Source: an uncultured Oscillibacter sp. (GTDB taxonomy: Bacteria; Bacillota; Clostridia; Oscillospirales; Oscillospiraceae). Taken from it: 55,241 nt of DNA. Shown here in pieces: positions 7,436 to 14,710 of the stretch. How positions within the stretch are numbered: the first letter of the stretch is position 1; each line of letters begins with the position of its first letter. Under the pieces are notes generated by a model. That model made no database searches. It worked only from the letters and a program-made list of their open reading frames with translations, and was not told the DNA's origin. Both the position numbers and the translations under genes were made by a program. Location of the stretch: contig CAJTSM010000020.1 of assembly GCA_910578935.1 (NCBI GenBank), positions 1 to 55,241 of the forward strand, given 5' to 3'.

Positions 7436-8104
7436 TTAATCTCTTTCCTTCTCCACATCCCATTCAATTCGCGCCTCCAGCCCCGCCGGGTCCAGAATCC
7501 GGTATCCGGAGGACCCTTTTTCCAGCAGGCCCTCCCGGCAAAGCCGGTTTAAGATGCGGAGCATGTGCCGGTAGCTCATCCCCACATAGGAGGCGGTTTC
7601 CGTCAGCAGTTCGCTGAACACGCCCTTATAGGAAAACTCCAGCAGATAGGCGCACAGCCGCCCCTCACAGGAGCGGAGGGCGGCGGAAGCGGCATGGGAC
7701 CCGGAGTAAAGCAGCTTATTCGCCAGATCTTGGCAAAGGGCGTTTAAAAAAACTGGATTCCCCCTGAGATATGCCTCATTGACCCGCCAGGGAATGGCAA
7801 GACAAATGAGATCCGTCATTGCCGCCACTGTGGTGGAATTTTTTATGCCGCACATTGCTTCCAAATCTCCCATAAAGCCTGATGAGGCATAGCACAAAAT
7901 CAAACTCCGCCCATTTGCCGTATAATGGCAGACCTTGGCCCGGCCCTCCAATATCAGGAGCATGTTGTCAATATAACTGCCCACATGAATTAAGGTTTCC
8001 CCCGCCTCATAGGCCCGTGCCCCGCAGCCTGTCAGGGCGGAGAGCTCCAGGCCGTATTCCGCCAGCCGCGCCGCCGCCTCCGGCATAAGGCTGATCCGCC
8101 GCAT
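7436..8104 (-). CDS. Crp/Fnr-family transcriptional regulator
   Basis: 222 residues. Residues about 20-120 form a cyclic-nucleotide-binding-like beta barrel (GETLIHVGSYIDNMLLILEG), and the C-terminus holds a winged helix (ETASYVGMSYRHMLRILNRL). The architecture resembles YeiL-like activators. No FNR-type four-cysteine cluster is evident, so the signal is unknown. ATG 8104 follows a GGGGGGAGGGG site. A 27-bp inverted repeat at 8152-8178 just upstream could be its binding site. The gene converges on pfkB across a shared terminator. Confidence 0.87.
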   Translation of the reverse strand: MRRISLMPEAAARLAEYGLELSALTGCGARAYEAGETLIHVGSYIDNMLLILEGRAKVCHYTANGRSLILCYASSGFMGDLEAMCGIKNSTTVAAMTDLICLAIPWRVNEAYLRGNPVFLNALCQDLANKLLYSGSHAASAALRSCEGRLCAYLLEFSYKGVFSELLTETASYVGMSYRHMLRILNRLCREGLLEKGSSGYRILDPAGLEARIEWDVEKERD

Positions 8105-8151
8105 GGAAAGCCCCTCCCCCCTCTAAGCTTACTGCGTCTTCCGGGTCCAGT

Positions 8152-8178
8152 ATATCCGCTTTTGAAGCAAGCGGATAT
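8152..8178. promoter_or_regulatory. Inverted repeat upstream of the Crp/Fnr gene
   Basis: ATATCCGCTT (8152-8161) and its exact complement (8169-8178) flank a 7-nt spacer in the divergent region between the regulator and a small ORF. No U-tract follows on either strand, so an operator is more likely than a terminator. Confidence 0.5.
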
Positions 8179-8254
8179 GCCAAATGTCACATGCCAAAAG
8201 TCCTACGCGGTTGGGCGCAATCCTGTTATGCTCAGGATAAAGGAGGCGATCCGG

Positions 8255-8383
8255 ATGAAAAAGCTGCTGACCATTTTGTGGACCCGGCGGGCAACGAGAA
8301 CAAAGGCTTACTGGGATTCCATCCGCCGGGCGGAGCAGGCCCATTGGGATCATGTCCTGCGGCAAAAGAGCAAAACCATTTGA
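8255..8383 (+). CDS. Small basic protein, 42 residues, unknown function
   Basis: A short ORF starting MKKLLTILWTRR after a strong AAAGGAGG site eight to nine bases upstream. The peptide is rich in Lys and Arg, with a short hydrophobic start and a WDSIRRAEQAHWDHVLRQ helix that could be amphipathic. It runs divergently from the Crp/Fnr gene and ends just before a strong terminator. I do not recognise the family. The good ribosome binding site and the terminator argue it is expressed; the size leaves doubt. Confidence 0.5.
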   Translation: MKKLLTILWTRRATRTKAYWDSIRRAEQAHWDHVLRQKSKTI

Positions 8384-8388
8384 TGCAA

Positions 8389-8414
8389 GAGCGCACGCGG
8401 CACCGCGTGCGCTC
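8389..8414. terminator. Terminator between the 42-aa ORF and the DUF2156-GNAT gene
   Basis: GAGCGCACGCG pairs with CGCGTGCGCTC around a 4-nt loop, followed by a T-rich run on the plus strand. It lies between convergent genes. Confidence 0.75.
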
Positions 8415-8421
8415 CTCTTTA

Positions 8422-9825
8422 TTATACCAACTTCTCAAAGTAGAAAAACGTCTCGTCCTCCCCGTTCTTCCGCATACAGGCGGACAGCATCTTATAGGAC
8501 GCCTGGTTTTCCTTGAAGCACTTGGCGAACACCCGGCCCAGGTGGAGCTTGTACAGCCCCCACTCCGCCGCCGCCGTAAACGCCTCCACGCCGTAACCGT
8601 TCCCTGCGTAAGCCCTGTCGATGCGGCAGCCCAGCTCCGCGCCGCCCCGGCAGTCGAAGTTGTACAGCACCGCCTCGCCGATGAGCTTCCCCTCCAGCCG
8701 GACGGCAAAGTTCACCGCCAGTCGGTTCTCAAAGTCCCGCTTGGCAACGTTATAGAAGCTTCGCTCCTCCACAGGCCCCCCCAGGCCCGCCACATCGTCA
8801 TAGCCCCACCAGCGGTTCCGCTCCTGGTCCAGCACCAGGGCGTTGTAGGCGGGTATGTCCTTTTCCGTCAGGGCCGAGAGGGTCAGCCGGGCCGTTTCCA
8901 CCTTGGGGATGGAGGTAATGTGCCGCATCAGCTCGTTCATAGGCTCAAAACGGAACTTGGAGGCCAGCCTGGCGGGGCCATACTGAAGCTTGGAGGTCCG
9001 GAGGCCCTTGTCCGCCGCGTCGTCCTCTCGGTCAATCCACTGGCAGTTTCCCCCGAAGGCCAGGGCGAAGGCCTGTACAAAAGCAGGGTATACGCCGGTA
9101 TAGGAATACAGCGCCTTCTCAATATGGATAATGAGGGTGTCCCCGCAGCGTTCCGCCAGGGCCAGGGCGATCAGCTTGTCCCCGTCAAACATCCCCCCGG
9201 CGGTGAACCAGGGTTTCCCCGCCAGTTTCAGCATCTTTTTTGCCAACGCCAGCTCGTCCAAGGCCTTGGCGTTATCCCCCTTGGGAAACTCCGTCTCATA
9301 GTCCCGCCAGAACCGCTCCACGGCGGAGGCATTCTCCGCCGTCAAGGGGCGGACTTCCGCATCGGGCCACTGGGCCCGGAATTTCTTGATGTGATTCCGC
9401 TGGCCGGAGTAGCGGCGGCCGGTGAAATACTGGAGATCCTCCCGGTAATACACATAGTCCCGCCAGGTGCGGATATCGCTGACCCGGACATAGGGGTAGC
9501 GGCTCAGCAGTTTTCCCGCTTTGTCCTCCGGCACCATAGAAATCACCGGCAGCTGCCCTGCTTCCAGACAATAGGCTTCAATCGCCCGCAGCGCCGCGTC
9601 CACGTCCCCTTCCGGACCGGGGACGGGATAGTCGAAGTTCCACCCGCCTGCGTCCCGGTTTCGGACCACCAGGCAGCCCGCGATCTCCGCCCAAGCAGGG
9701 TGGAGCACCTTTTTCCACATGAGCTTGGTGCCCAAGGAATACTCGCAGAGGCCATAATTACAATCCTTGTAATAACGGCGCAGCTTTGCGCCGTCCTGCT
9801 TTGTTACCGGTTTAAACTGTTGCAT
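8422..9825 (-). CDS. DUF2156 domain fused to a GNAT acetyltransferase
   Basis: 467 residues. The first 290 or so match DUF2156, the fold of the catalytic domain of phosphatidylglycerol lysyltransferases and related aminoacyl transferases (YFTGRRYSGQRNHIKKF, HIEKAL). From about residue 308 (VETARLTLSALTEKDIPAYN) a complete GNAT domain follows, with the acetyl-CoA-loop region in AYAGNGYGVEA. Both halves have the acyl-CoA acetyltransferase-like fold, so this is a double-GNAT enzyme. It has no membrane segments, so it is a soluble cytosolic transferase; substrate unknown. ATG 9825 (MQQF) is preferred over 9834 because the AAGGA site is correctly spaced only for it. It is monocistronic between a terminator and a divergent symporter gene. 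Confidence 0.8.
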   Translation of the reverse strand: MQQFKPVTKQDGAKLRRYYKDCNYGLCEYSLGTKLMWKKVLHPAWAEIAGCLVVRNRDAGGWNFDYPVPGPEGDVDAALRAIEAYCLEAGQLPVISMVPEDKAGKLLSRYPYVRVSDIRTWRDYVYYREDLQYFTGRRYSGQRNHIKKFRAQWPDAEVRPLTAENASAVERFWRDYETEFPKGDNAKALDELALAKKMLKLAGKPWFTAGGMFDGDKLIALALAERCGDTLIIHIEKALYSYTGVYPAFVQAFALAFGGNCQWIDREDDAADKGLRTSKLQYGPARLASKFRFEPMNELMRHITSIPKVETARLTLSALTEKDIPAYNALVLDQERNRWWGYDDVAGLGGPVEERSFYNVAKRDFENRLAVNFAVRLEGKLIGEAVLYNFDCRGGAELGCRIDRAYAGNGYGVEAFTAAAEWGLYKLHLGRVFAKCFKENQASYKMLSACMRKNGEDETFFYFEKLV

Positions 9826-9945
9826 AAGACACATCCTTAATTCTCATTTGTAAGTGTTGTATAGAAACCCATACCGCATCAAAGTGCGAGATGGACAATT
9901 TTCCATGCTACAAGAACATTTTGTAAATTTTTTCTCAATTTTTTC

Positions 9946-9974
9946 TTGACGAATCGCTTTGCGTATAGTATATT
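9946..9974 (+). promoter_or_regulatory. Promoter of the sodium symporter gene
   Basis: TTGACG (9946-9951), 17-bp spacer, TATATT (9969-9974), about 30 bp before the AGAGGAGG ribosome binding site of the gene. Confidence 0.7.
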
Positions 9975-10007
9975 TGTTAATAATTACCGATAAGAGGAGG
10001 TATTTTT

Positions 10008-11558
10008 GTGGAAAATGAGAGAGGTTCGTGGGGAAGTAACTTAGGCTTCTTGATGGCTGCCATCGGCTCCGCCGTGGGTCTGGGCAACATCTGGGGCTTC
10101 CCCTACAAAATGGGCAAGTCCGGCGGCTTCGCCTTCCTGGTGATCTATGTGCTGCTGGCTATCTTCGTGGGCTTCAGCATCATGATGGCCGAGCTGGCCA
10201 TGGGCCGGAAGACCGGCAAAGGCACCATCGGCGCTTATCACGCCCTGTCCGCGCGCTTCAAGTGGGTGGGCTGGCTGGCGGTGTTCTCCCCCTTCGTCAT
10301 CCTGAGCTTTTACACGGTTCTGGGCGGCTACTGCATCGAATACATGTCCCTGAACCTGAGCAACCTGGCTTTCGCCGGGGCGGAGATCAAGACGGGGTCG
10401 GACCTGTTCGGCGCCATGCTGACCAATCCCTTCGGCTGCGTCATGTTCACCTTCCTGTTCATGATTATCTGCTACCTCATCAACCGGGGCGGCATCTCCG
10501 GGGGCATTGAGAAATTCAACAACATCGGCATGCCCGCCCTCTTCGTGATGCTGGTCATCATCATCATCCGCTCCGTCACCCTGCCCGGCGCAGTGGAGGG
10601 CCTGAAGTTCATGTTCGTCCCCGGCTACGCGGTGCAGGCGGGCTTCATTGAGGAGGCTCCGGGTCTCATCTCCGTCCTGGCCACCGCCGGAGGGCAGATG
10701 TTCTTCTCGTTGTCCCTGGCCATGGGCATCACCATCACCTACGGCTCCTACATGAAAAAGGAGCAGAACATCGTGAAGAACTCCGTGGTGGTGGTCTTTG
10801 CGGACACTTTGGTTGCCATCATGGCGGGCATCGCCGTCATTCCCGCCGCCGTGGCGACCTACGGCCCCAGCGCCACCCTCACCGGGCCCAAGCTGCTGTT
10901 CATCACCCTGCAGGACGTGTTCCAGGCCATGGGTCCCATCGGCCCCCTGTTCGGCGTGATCTTCTATCTGTTCGTGCTGGTGGCGGCCATTTCCTCCGCC
11001 ATCGCCCTGATCGAGGTGGTCGTCACCTTCCTGCTGGACCACGCGGAGAGCAAGGGCAAGCAGGGCAACCGCTCCAAGACCGTGTTCTGGGTGTGCGTCG
11101 CCATCATGGTGGAGGCCGCCATTGTGGCCCTAGACGGCCTGGGCAGCAACAAGTTTGTGCCCGTCCCCTTCCAGCAGATGATTGGCGTCGGCCCCTGGAA
11201 CGACTGCTGGCTGGACTTCATGGACGCCTTCTCCGAGGGCCTGGCCATGCCCGCCGGCGCGCTGATCATGAGCATCATGATCGGCTGGGAGCTGCGGACC
11301 AAGCCCATCACCGACGAGATTCACCACGGCGCGGAGCAGATCCACTGGCTGAACAAGTTCATGGACATCTGCCTGAAGTTCATCGTCCCCGTGGCCATGG
11401 CCTTCATCCTGGGCGGACAGATCGGCGACTTCTTCACCATGGACGCCGAGGCCCAGGGCCAGAGCGTCTACTATATCGGCTATACCATCGGCGCGGTGAT
11501 CCTGCTGGTGTCCTGGCTGGTGGCCATCAACTCCCCCAAGCGGAAAGAGCCGCTGTAA
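10008..11558 (+). CDS. Sodium-dependent symporter, NSS (SNF) family
   Basis: 516-residue inner-membrane transporter. The first helix carries GSAVGLGNIWGFPY, the Na+ and substrate site of the neurotransmitter:sodium symporter family, and about eleven to twelve hydrophobic segments follow, as in LeuT-type proteins. It would import an amino acid or related amine with Na+. The start is GTG 10008, after AGAGGAGG. The gene stands alone with its own promoter and terminator, so the substrate cannot be inferred from neighbours. Confidence 0.92.
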   Translation: MENERGSWGSNLGFLMAAIGSAVGLGNIWGFPYKMGKSGGFAFLVIYVLLAIFVGFSIMMAELAMGRKTGKGTIGAYHALSARFKWVGWLAVFSPFVILSFYTVLGGYCIEYMSLNLSNLAFAGAEIKTGSDLFGAMLTNPFGCVMFTFLFMIICYLINRGGISGGIEKFNNIGMPALFVMLVIIIIRSVTLPGAVEGLKFMFVPGYAVQAGFIEEAPGLISVLATAGGQMFFSLSLAMGITITYGSYMKKEQNIVKNSVVVVFADTLVAIMAGIAVIPAAVATYGPSATLTGPKLLFITLQDVFQAMGPIGPLFGVIFYLFVLVAAISSAIALIEVVVTFLLDHAESKGKQGNRSKTVFWVCVAIMVEAAIVALDGLGSNKFVPVPFQQMIGVGPWNDCWLDFMDAFSEGLAMPAGALIMSIMIGWELRTKPITDEIHHGAEQIHWLNKFMDICLKFIVPVAMAFILGGQIGDFFTMDAEAQGQSVYYIGYTIGAVILLVSWLVAINSPKRKEPL

Positions 11559-11592
11559 ATTCAGTTTTCCCACGGGAAATTATTTTAGCCTT

Positions 11593-11624
11593 AAAAAGGG
11601 CGGAGCTTTGGCTCCGCCCTTTTT
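11593..11624 (+). terminator. Terminator of the symporter gene
   Basis: A 14-bp stem (GGGCGGAGC core) with a TTTG loop region, flanked by A5 and T5 runs, typical of intrinsic termination. Confidence 0.88.
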
Positions 11625-11678
11625 ATTGCGGCCTTCCCCCACTATATACCAGATTCCCCGAAAATTGCAAGGCTTTTC

Positions 11679-11707
11679 TTGACCACTCCCCGCCATTCTG
11701 CTATGAT
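11679..11707 (+). promoter_or_regulatory. Promoter of the acyltransferase gene
   Basis: TTGACC (11679-11684), 17-bp spacer, TATGAT (11702-11707) with an extended -10 TGC just before it. Confidence 0.65.
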
Positions 11708-11737
11708 GAACCAAACAATTCTACAGGAGGGATTCCC

Positions 11738-12343
11738 ATGACGGAACAGGAAAAGCGCCTGGCGGGAAAGCTTTACTATCCCCCGGACCCGGAACTGACG
11801 GAGGCCCGGATGCGGGCCAAGCGACTCTGTTACCGGCTGAACACCCTGGCTCCGGACGACTTCCAGGGGCGGGACAGTACTATCCGGGAGCTCTTCGGCC
11901 ACGCCGGAAAGGACGCCTGGGTGGAGTCCAACTTCCGCTGCGACTATGGAACTCAAATTTCCGTGGGGGATTACACGTTTATCAATTACGACTGCATCTT
12001 CCTGGACATTGCCCCCATCACCATTGGGAACCGTGCTTACATCGCCCCCCGGGTCTGTATCTACACGGTGAACCACCCTCTGGTGCCGGAGGTGCGGAAC
12101 ACAGACCTGGAATACGGCCGCCCCGTCGCCATTGAAGACAACGTGTGGATCGGCGGCAATGTGGTGATACTCCCGGGAGTCACCATCGGGGAGGGAACCG
12201 TTATCGCCGCCGGGTCCGTGGTCACCCGGGACATCCCGCCCCGGGTGGTAGCCGGAGGAAATCCATGCCGGGTCATTCGCTCCTTGACAGAGGCGGACCG
12301 GGAGAAATGGGTGGCCGCCCGGCGGGAACACGGCGAAAACTGA
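11738..12343 (+). CDS. Hexapeptide-repeat O-acetyltransferase (maltose/galactoside type)
   Basis: 201 residues. The N-terminus (MTEQEKRLAGKLYYPPDPEL) is the maltose acetyltransferase-type helical cap. The rest is a left-handed beta helix of hexapeptide repeats (ISVGDYTFINYDC, ITIGNRAYIAPRV, VWIGGNVVILPGVTIG, VIAAGSVVTRDIP), with the catalytic His in YTVNHPL. It transfers acetyl groups from acetyl-CoA to sugars as a trimer in the cytoplasm. ATG 11738 follows CAGGAGG, and a much longer upstream reading frame is only the shadow of the symporter gene. The gene is monocistronic. Confidence 0.9.
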   Translation: MTEQEKRLAGKLYYPPDPELTEARMRAKRLCYRLNTLAPDDFQGRDSTIRELFGHAGKDAWVESNFRCDYGTQISVGDYTFINYDCIFLDIAPITIGNRAYIAPRVCIYTVNHPLVPEVRNTDLEYGRPVAIEDNVWIGGNVVILPGVTIGEGTVIAAGSVVTRDIPPRVVAGGNPCRVIRSLTEADREKWVAARREHGEN

Positions 12344-12370
12344 CAAGCTCTGCGCCTCCGGGCGGCTTTT

Positions 12371-12838
12371 TTAATGGAGGGGCTTCCCGTTCAGCGACGC
12401 TGCGGCCAGCCGGTCCCCCTCATAGAGGAGCTTGAGGGAGAAAAAGGGCGCGTCCTCCTCCAGGAGACGGAGAAAAATTTTGTCCCCTTCCCAAAGGGGA
12501 AGGGAGAGGAGGTCCGCTTTCTTGATCCAGGCCAATTCCCCCTCATTGCAGGGGTGGGCCGTCCCCGTCCAGGCGGAGGCGGTGAAGAGATGCATGTACT
12601 CCGTGGGCGCCTGGTCGGACACAAAGGTCACCAGCCCCCGGTAGCGGTACTCCGTCAGCGTCAGGCCCGTCTCTTCGAAACACTCCCGGAGTACGCAGTC
12701 CTCCGGGCTCTCCCCGTCCTGGAACTTGCCTCCCACGCCAATCCATTTCCCCTGGTTCACGTCGTGGTCCTTCTTCACCCGGTGAAGCATCAGGTACTCG
12801 TCTCCCCGTTCCAGATAGCACAGGGTGGAATACAGCAT
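12371..12838 (-). CDS. NUDIX hydrolase (8-oxo-dGTP diphosphatase-like)
   Basis: 155 residues with a complete NUDIX box, GKFQDGESPEDCVLRECFEE followed by TGL, fitting GX5EX7REUXEEXGU. The N-terminus (LCYLERGDEYLMLHRVKK) and WIGVGGKF resemble MutT/YtkD-type pyrophosphatases that clean up oxidised nucleotides. ATG 12838 is chosen because AAGGAG sits eight bases before it; an in-frame ATG at 12865 has no such site. It converges on the acyltransferase gene and is divergent from the SLOG gene. Confidence 0.87.
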   Translation of the reverse strand: MLYSTLCYLERGDEYLMLHRVKKDHDVNQGKWIGVGGKFQDGESPEDCVLRECFEETGLTLTEYRYRGLVTFVSDQAPTEYMHLFTASAWTGTAHPCNEGELAWIKKADLLSLPLWEGDKIFLRLLEEDAPFFSLKLLYEGDRLAAASLNGKPLH

Positions 12839-12911
12839 AACCGTTTCTCCTTCCCGCGGCAGCACGCCGCTTGGAATCCATTATACCTCTCCCATTGAAA
12901 AAAGAAAAGCC

Positions 12912-12940
12912 TTTACATTTGAAAACAAATGTTCTATGAT
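12912..12940 (+). promoter_or_regulatory. Promoter with embedded palindrome before the SLOG gene
   Basis: TTTACA (12912-12917), 17-bp spacer, TATGAT (12935-12940). The inverted repeat ACATTTG-N4-CAAATGT (12915-12932) overlaps the -35 and fills the spacer, so a dimeric repressor could block polymerase there. Confidence 0.6.
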
Positions 12941-12974
12941 TGTTTCATTACTCTGCCGGGAAAGGAGGTCCTCT

Positions 12975-13490
12975 ATGCGGTCTAGACAGATCAGCTGCTG
13001 CTTTACCGGTCACCGCCCCGGAAAGCTGCCCTGGCACTATAATGAGACGGATTCCCGCTGCCTCTCCCTGAAGCGGCGCATTGCCGGCGCGGCGGAGGCC
13101 GCCTATGAGGAAGGATACCGGCATTTCCTCTGCGGCATGGCCCTGGGCTGCGATCTCTATTTCTGTGAAACGGTCCTGGCTCTCCGGGAGAAGCATTCGG
13201 ATATCACTGTAGAAGCCGCCATTCCCTGCCCCTCTCAGGCAAACGCCTGGGCCGTGGACCAGCGGGAACGCTACCGACGGTTAGTGGACGCCTGCGACTT
13301 CGAAACGTTGGTTTCCACAAAATACACACCCTACTGTATGCAACGGCGGGACCGCTATATGGTGGACCACGCCTCCTTGCTGATCGCCGCCTTCGACGGC
13401 ACTCCGGGCGGCACCCAATACACCATGCAGTACGCCATGAGCCGCCGGGTTTCCATTGTAGACCTGCCTCTGATTATGAAAGAACTTTGA
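12975..13490 (+). CDS. SLOG-family (DUF1273/YpsA-like) protein
   Basis: 171 residues. It begins RSRQISCCFTGHRPGKLPW, the FTGHRP motif typical of the YpsA/DUF1273 branch of the SLOG nucleotide- or ligand-binding superfamily, and has the later FLCGMALGCDLYFCE and HASLLIAAFDGTPGGT segments that build the Rossmann-like pocket. Proteins of this type bind NAD-derived or nucleotide ligands; YpsA affects cell division in Bacillus, but the role here is unknown. ATG 12975 follows AAAGGAGG. The gene has its own promoter overlapped by a palindrome, so it is likely regulated. It is not part of a recognisable defence operon. Confidence 0.85.
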   Translation: MRSRQISCCFTGHRPGKLPWHYNETDSRCLSLKRRIAGAAEAAYEEGYRHFLCGMALGCDLYFCETVLALREKHSDITVEAAIPCPSQANAWAVDQRERYRRLVDACDFETLVSTKYTPYCMQRRDRYMVDHASLLIAAFDGTPGGTQYTMQYAMSRRVSIVDLPLIMKEL

Positions 13491-13510
13491 ATTTTTTCAG
13501 GGTTCATTTC

Positions 13511-13539
13511 GCATAGTTCACCGGTTTCCGCAAAACCTA
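13511..13539 (+). promoter_or_regulatory. Possible forespore (sigma G/F) promoter of gpr
   Basis: GCATA (13511-13515), 17-bp spacer, AAACCTA (13533-13539). The -35 fits sigma G but the -10 is a weak match to CATNNTA. It is supported mainly by the known forespore expression of gpr. Confidence 0.3.
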
Positions 13540-13571
13540 GCTTCGGAAATTTTCGGTTTGGGAGGCGGCTT

Positions 13572-14468
13572 ATGTTCGCAAAACGCACAGACCTGGCCCT
13601 GGAGGCCCGGGAGCTTTGGCAGGAATCCACGGAGAAAACCACCCGGCTCTCCGGCGTTAAAGCCACAAAGTCCCGGGAGGAGGGCTACCCGGTGACCCGG
13701 GTAGACATTCTGGACCGCCGGGGGGAGGAGGCCCTGGGAAAACCCCAGGGCAGCTATCTCACCATTGATCTCTCCAGCTTTTGGCAGAGAAAAGCGGACT
13801 TTTTTGAGCGGGCCGTCCGAGCCGTGGGTTCCCAATTGAAGGCAATGCTCCCGGCGGAGGGCCCCGCCCTGATCGTGGGTCTTGGAAACGCCGCCATGAC
13901 CCCAGATGCCGTGGGCCCTCTGGCAGCGGACAGTGTGCTGGTCACCCGGCACCTTATCTCCGCCATGCCCAAACATTTCGCCGGATTCCGGCCGGTAGCG
14001 GTATTCCGGGCGGGAGTATTGGGCACCACCGGCGTAGAGTCCGCGGAGTCTGTCCGTGGGCTGGTGGAACAGGTAAAACCCTCTCTGGTCATCGCCATTG
14101 ACGCCTTGGCTGCCCGCCGGGTGGGGCGGATGTGCACCACGGTGCAGCTCAGCGACACAGGGATCGTCCCCGGCTCCGGTGTGGGGAACCACCGGGCGGC
14201 CCTGAACAAGGAAACCCTGGGAATCCCGGTGTTTGCCATCGGCGTACCCACGGTGGTGGACGCCGCCACCCTGGCAGCGGACCTGCTGGAAGAAGCGGGT
14301 ATCCCGGAACTGGATGAAACCCGCCTCCGCCACGGCAGGCAGCCCTTGACGGTAACTACCCGGGATGTGGACCAGCAAGTTAGGGAATTGAGCAAGGTGG
14401 TGGGCTACGGTGTCAATTGGGCCTTGCAGGATCTGGAGATTGAGGAGATCAACGCGCTGCTGGCGTGA
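13572..14468 (+). CDS. gpr: Germination protease GPR
   Basis: 298 residues. GPR is made in the forespore as a zymogen and, on germination, cuts small acid-soluble spore proteins so that spore DNA is released and amino acids are freed. The N-terminus AKRTDLALEA has the conserved propeptide-region motif, and the core carries LIVGLGNAAMTPDAVGP, HLISAMPKHF, IDALAARR and TGIVPGSGVGNHR, all hallmarks of the family. The length is usual for clostridial GPR. Start ATG 13572 follows GGGAGG. spoIIP, often adjacent, is absent. A truncated SASP gene lies about 1.3 kb downstream. Confidence 0.95.
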   Translation: MFAKRTDLALEARELWQESTEKTTRLSGVKATKSREEGYPVTRVDILDRRGEEALGKPQGSYLTIDLSSFWQRKADFFERAVRAVGSQLKAMLPAEGPALIVGLGNAAMTPDAVGPLAADSVLVTRHLISAMPKHFAGFRPVAVFRAGVLGTTGVESAESVRGLVEQVKPSLVIAIDALAARRVGRMCTTVQLSDTGIVPGSGVGNHRAALNKETLGIPVFAIGVPTVVDAATLAADLLEEAGIPELDETRLRHGRQPLTVTTRDVDQQVRELSKVVGYGVNWALQDLEIEEINALLA

Positions 14469-14474
14469 AGTTTA

Positions 14475-14689
14475 AAACGGCGGGCTTTCAGCCCGCCGTT
14501 TCAGGCTGTCAAACATGCTTTTTGACAGCCTGAGAAAGTTTTCAAAACTCCACAGGAGTTCTGAAAACTCAGGATTTAAACGGTGCAGGAAACCCCTCCT
14601 GGGTTTCCCGCACACACCCTTCCCTCCCGTTGACCGGTCTTGCGAGTTTTTCGACAAGCTGCAACGGCGGGCTTTCAGCCCGCCGTTTT
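14475..14689. repeat. Hairpin array bounded by two identical terminator-like repeats
   Basis: A 26-bp palindromic word occurs exactly twice (14476-14501 and 14663-14688; stem CGGCGGGC, loop TTTCA). Between the copies lie further stems at 14502-14532 (12 bp perfect), 14538-14568 and 14588-14608. The first copy probably terminates gpr; the second has a T-run only on the plus strand. No coding sequence is seen. The packing of four to five stems in 215 bp suggests a repeated intergenic element or a structured RNA. Confidence 0.7.
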
Positions 14690-14710
14690 CTTCTATATGC
14701 AACTCATATA

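Noticed and set aside
12975..13490. A defence island built around the SLOG gene
   Set aside because: The neighbours are a NUDIX enzyme and gpr; there is no effector, nuclease or toxin partner beside it.
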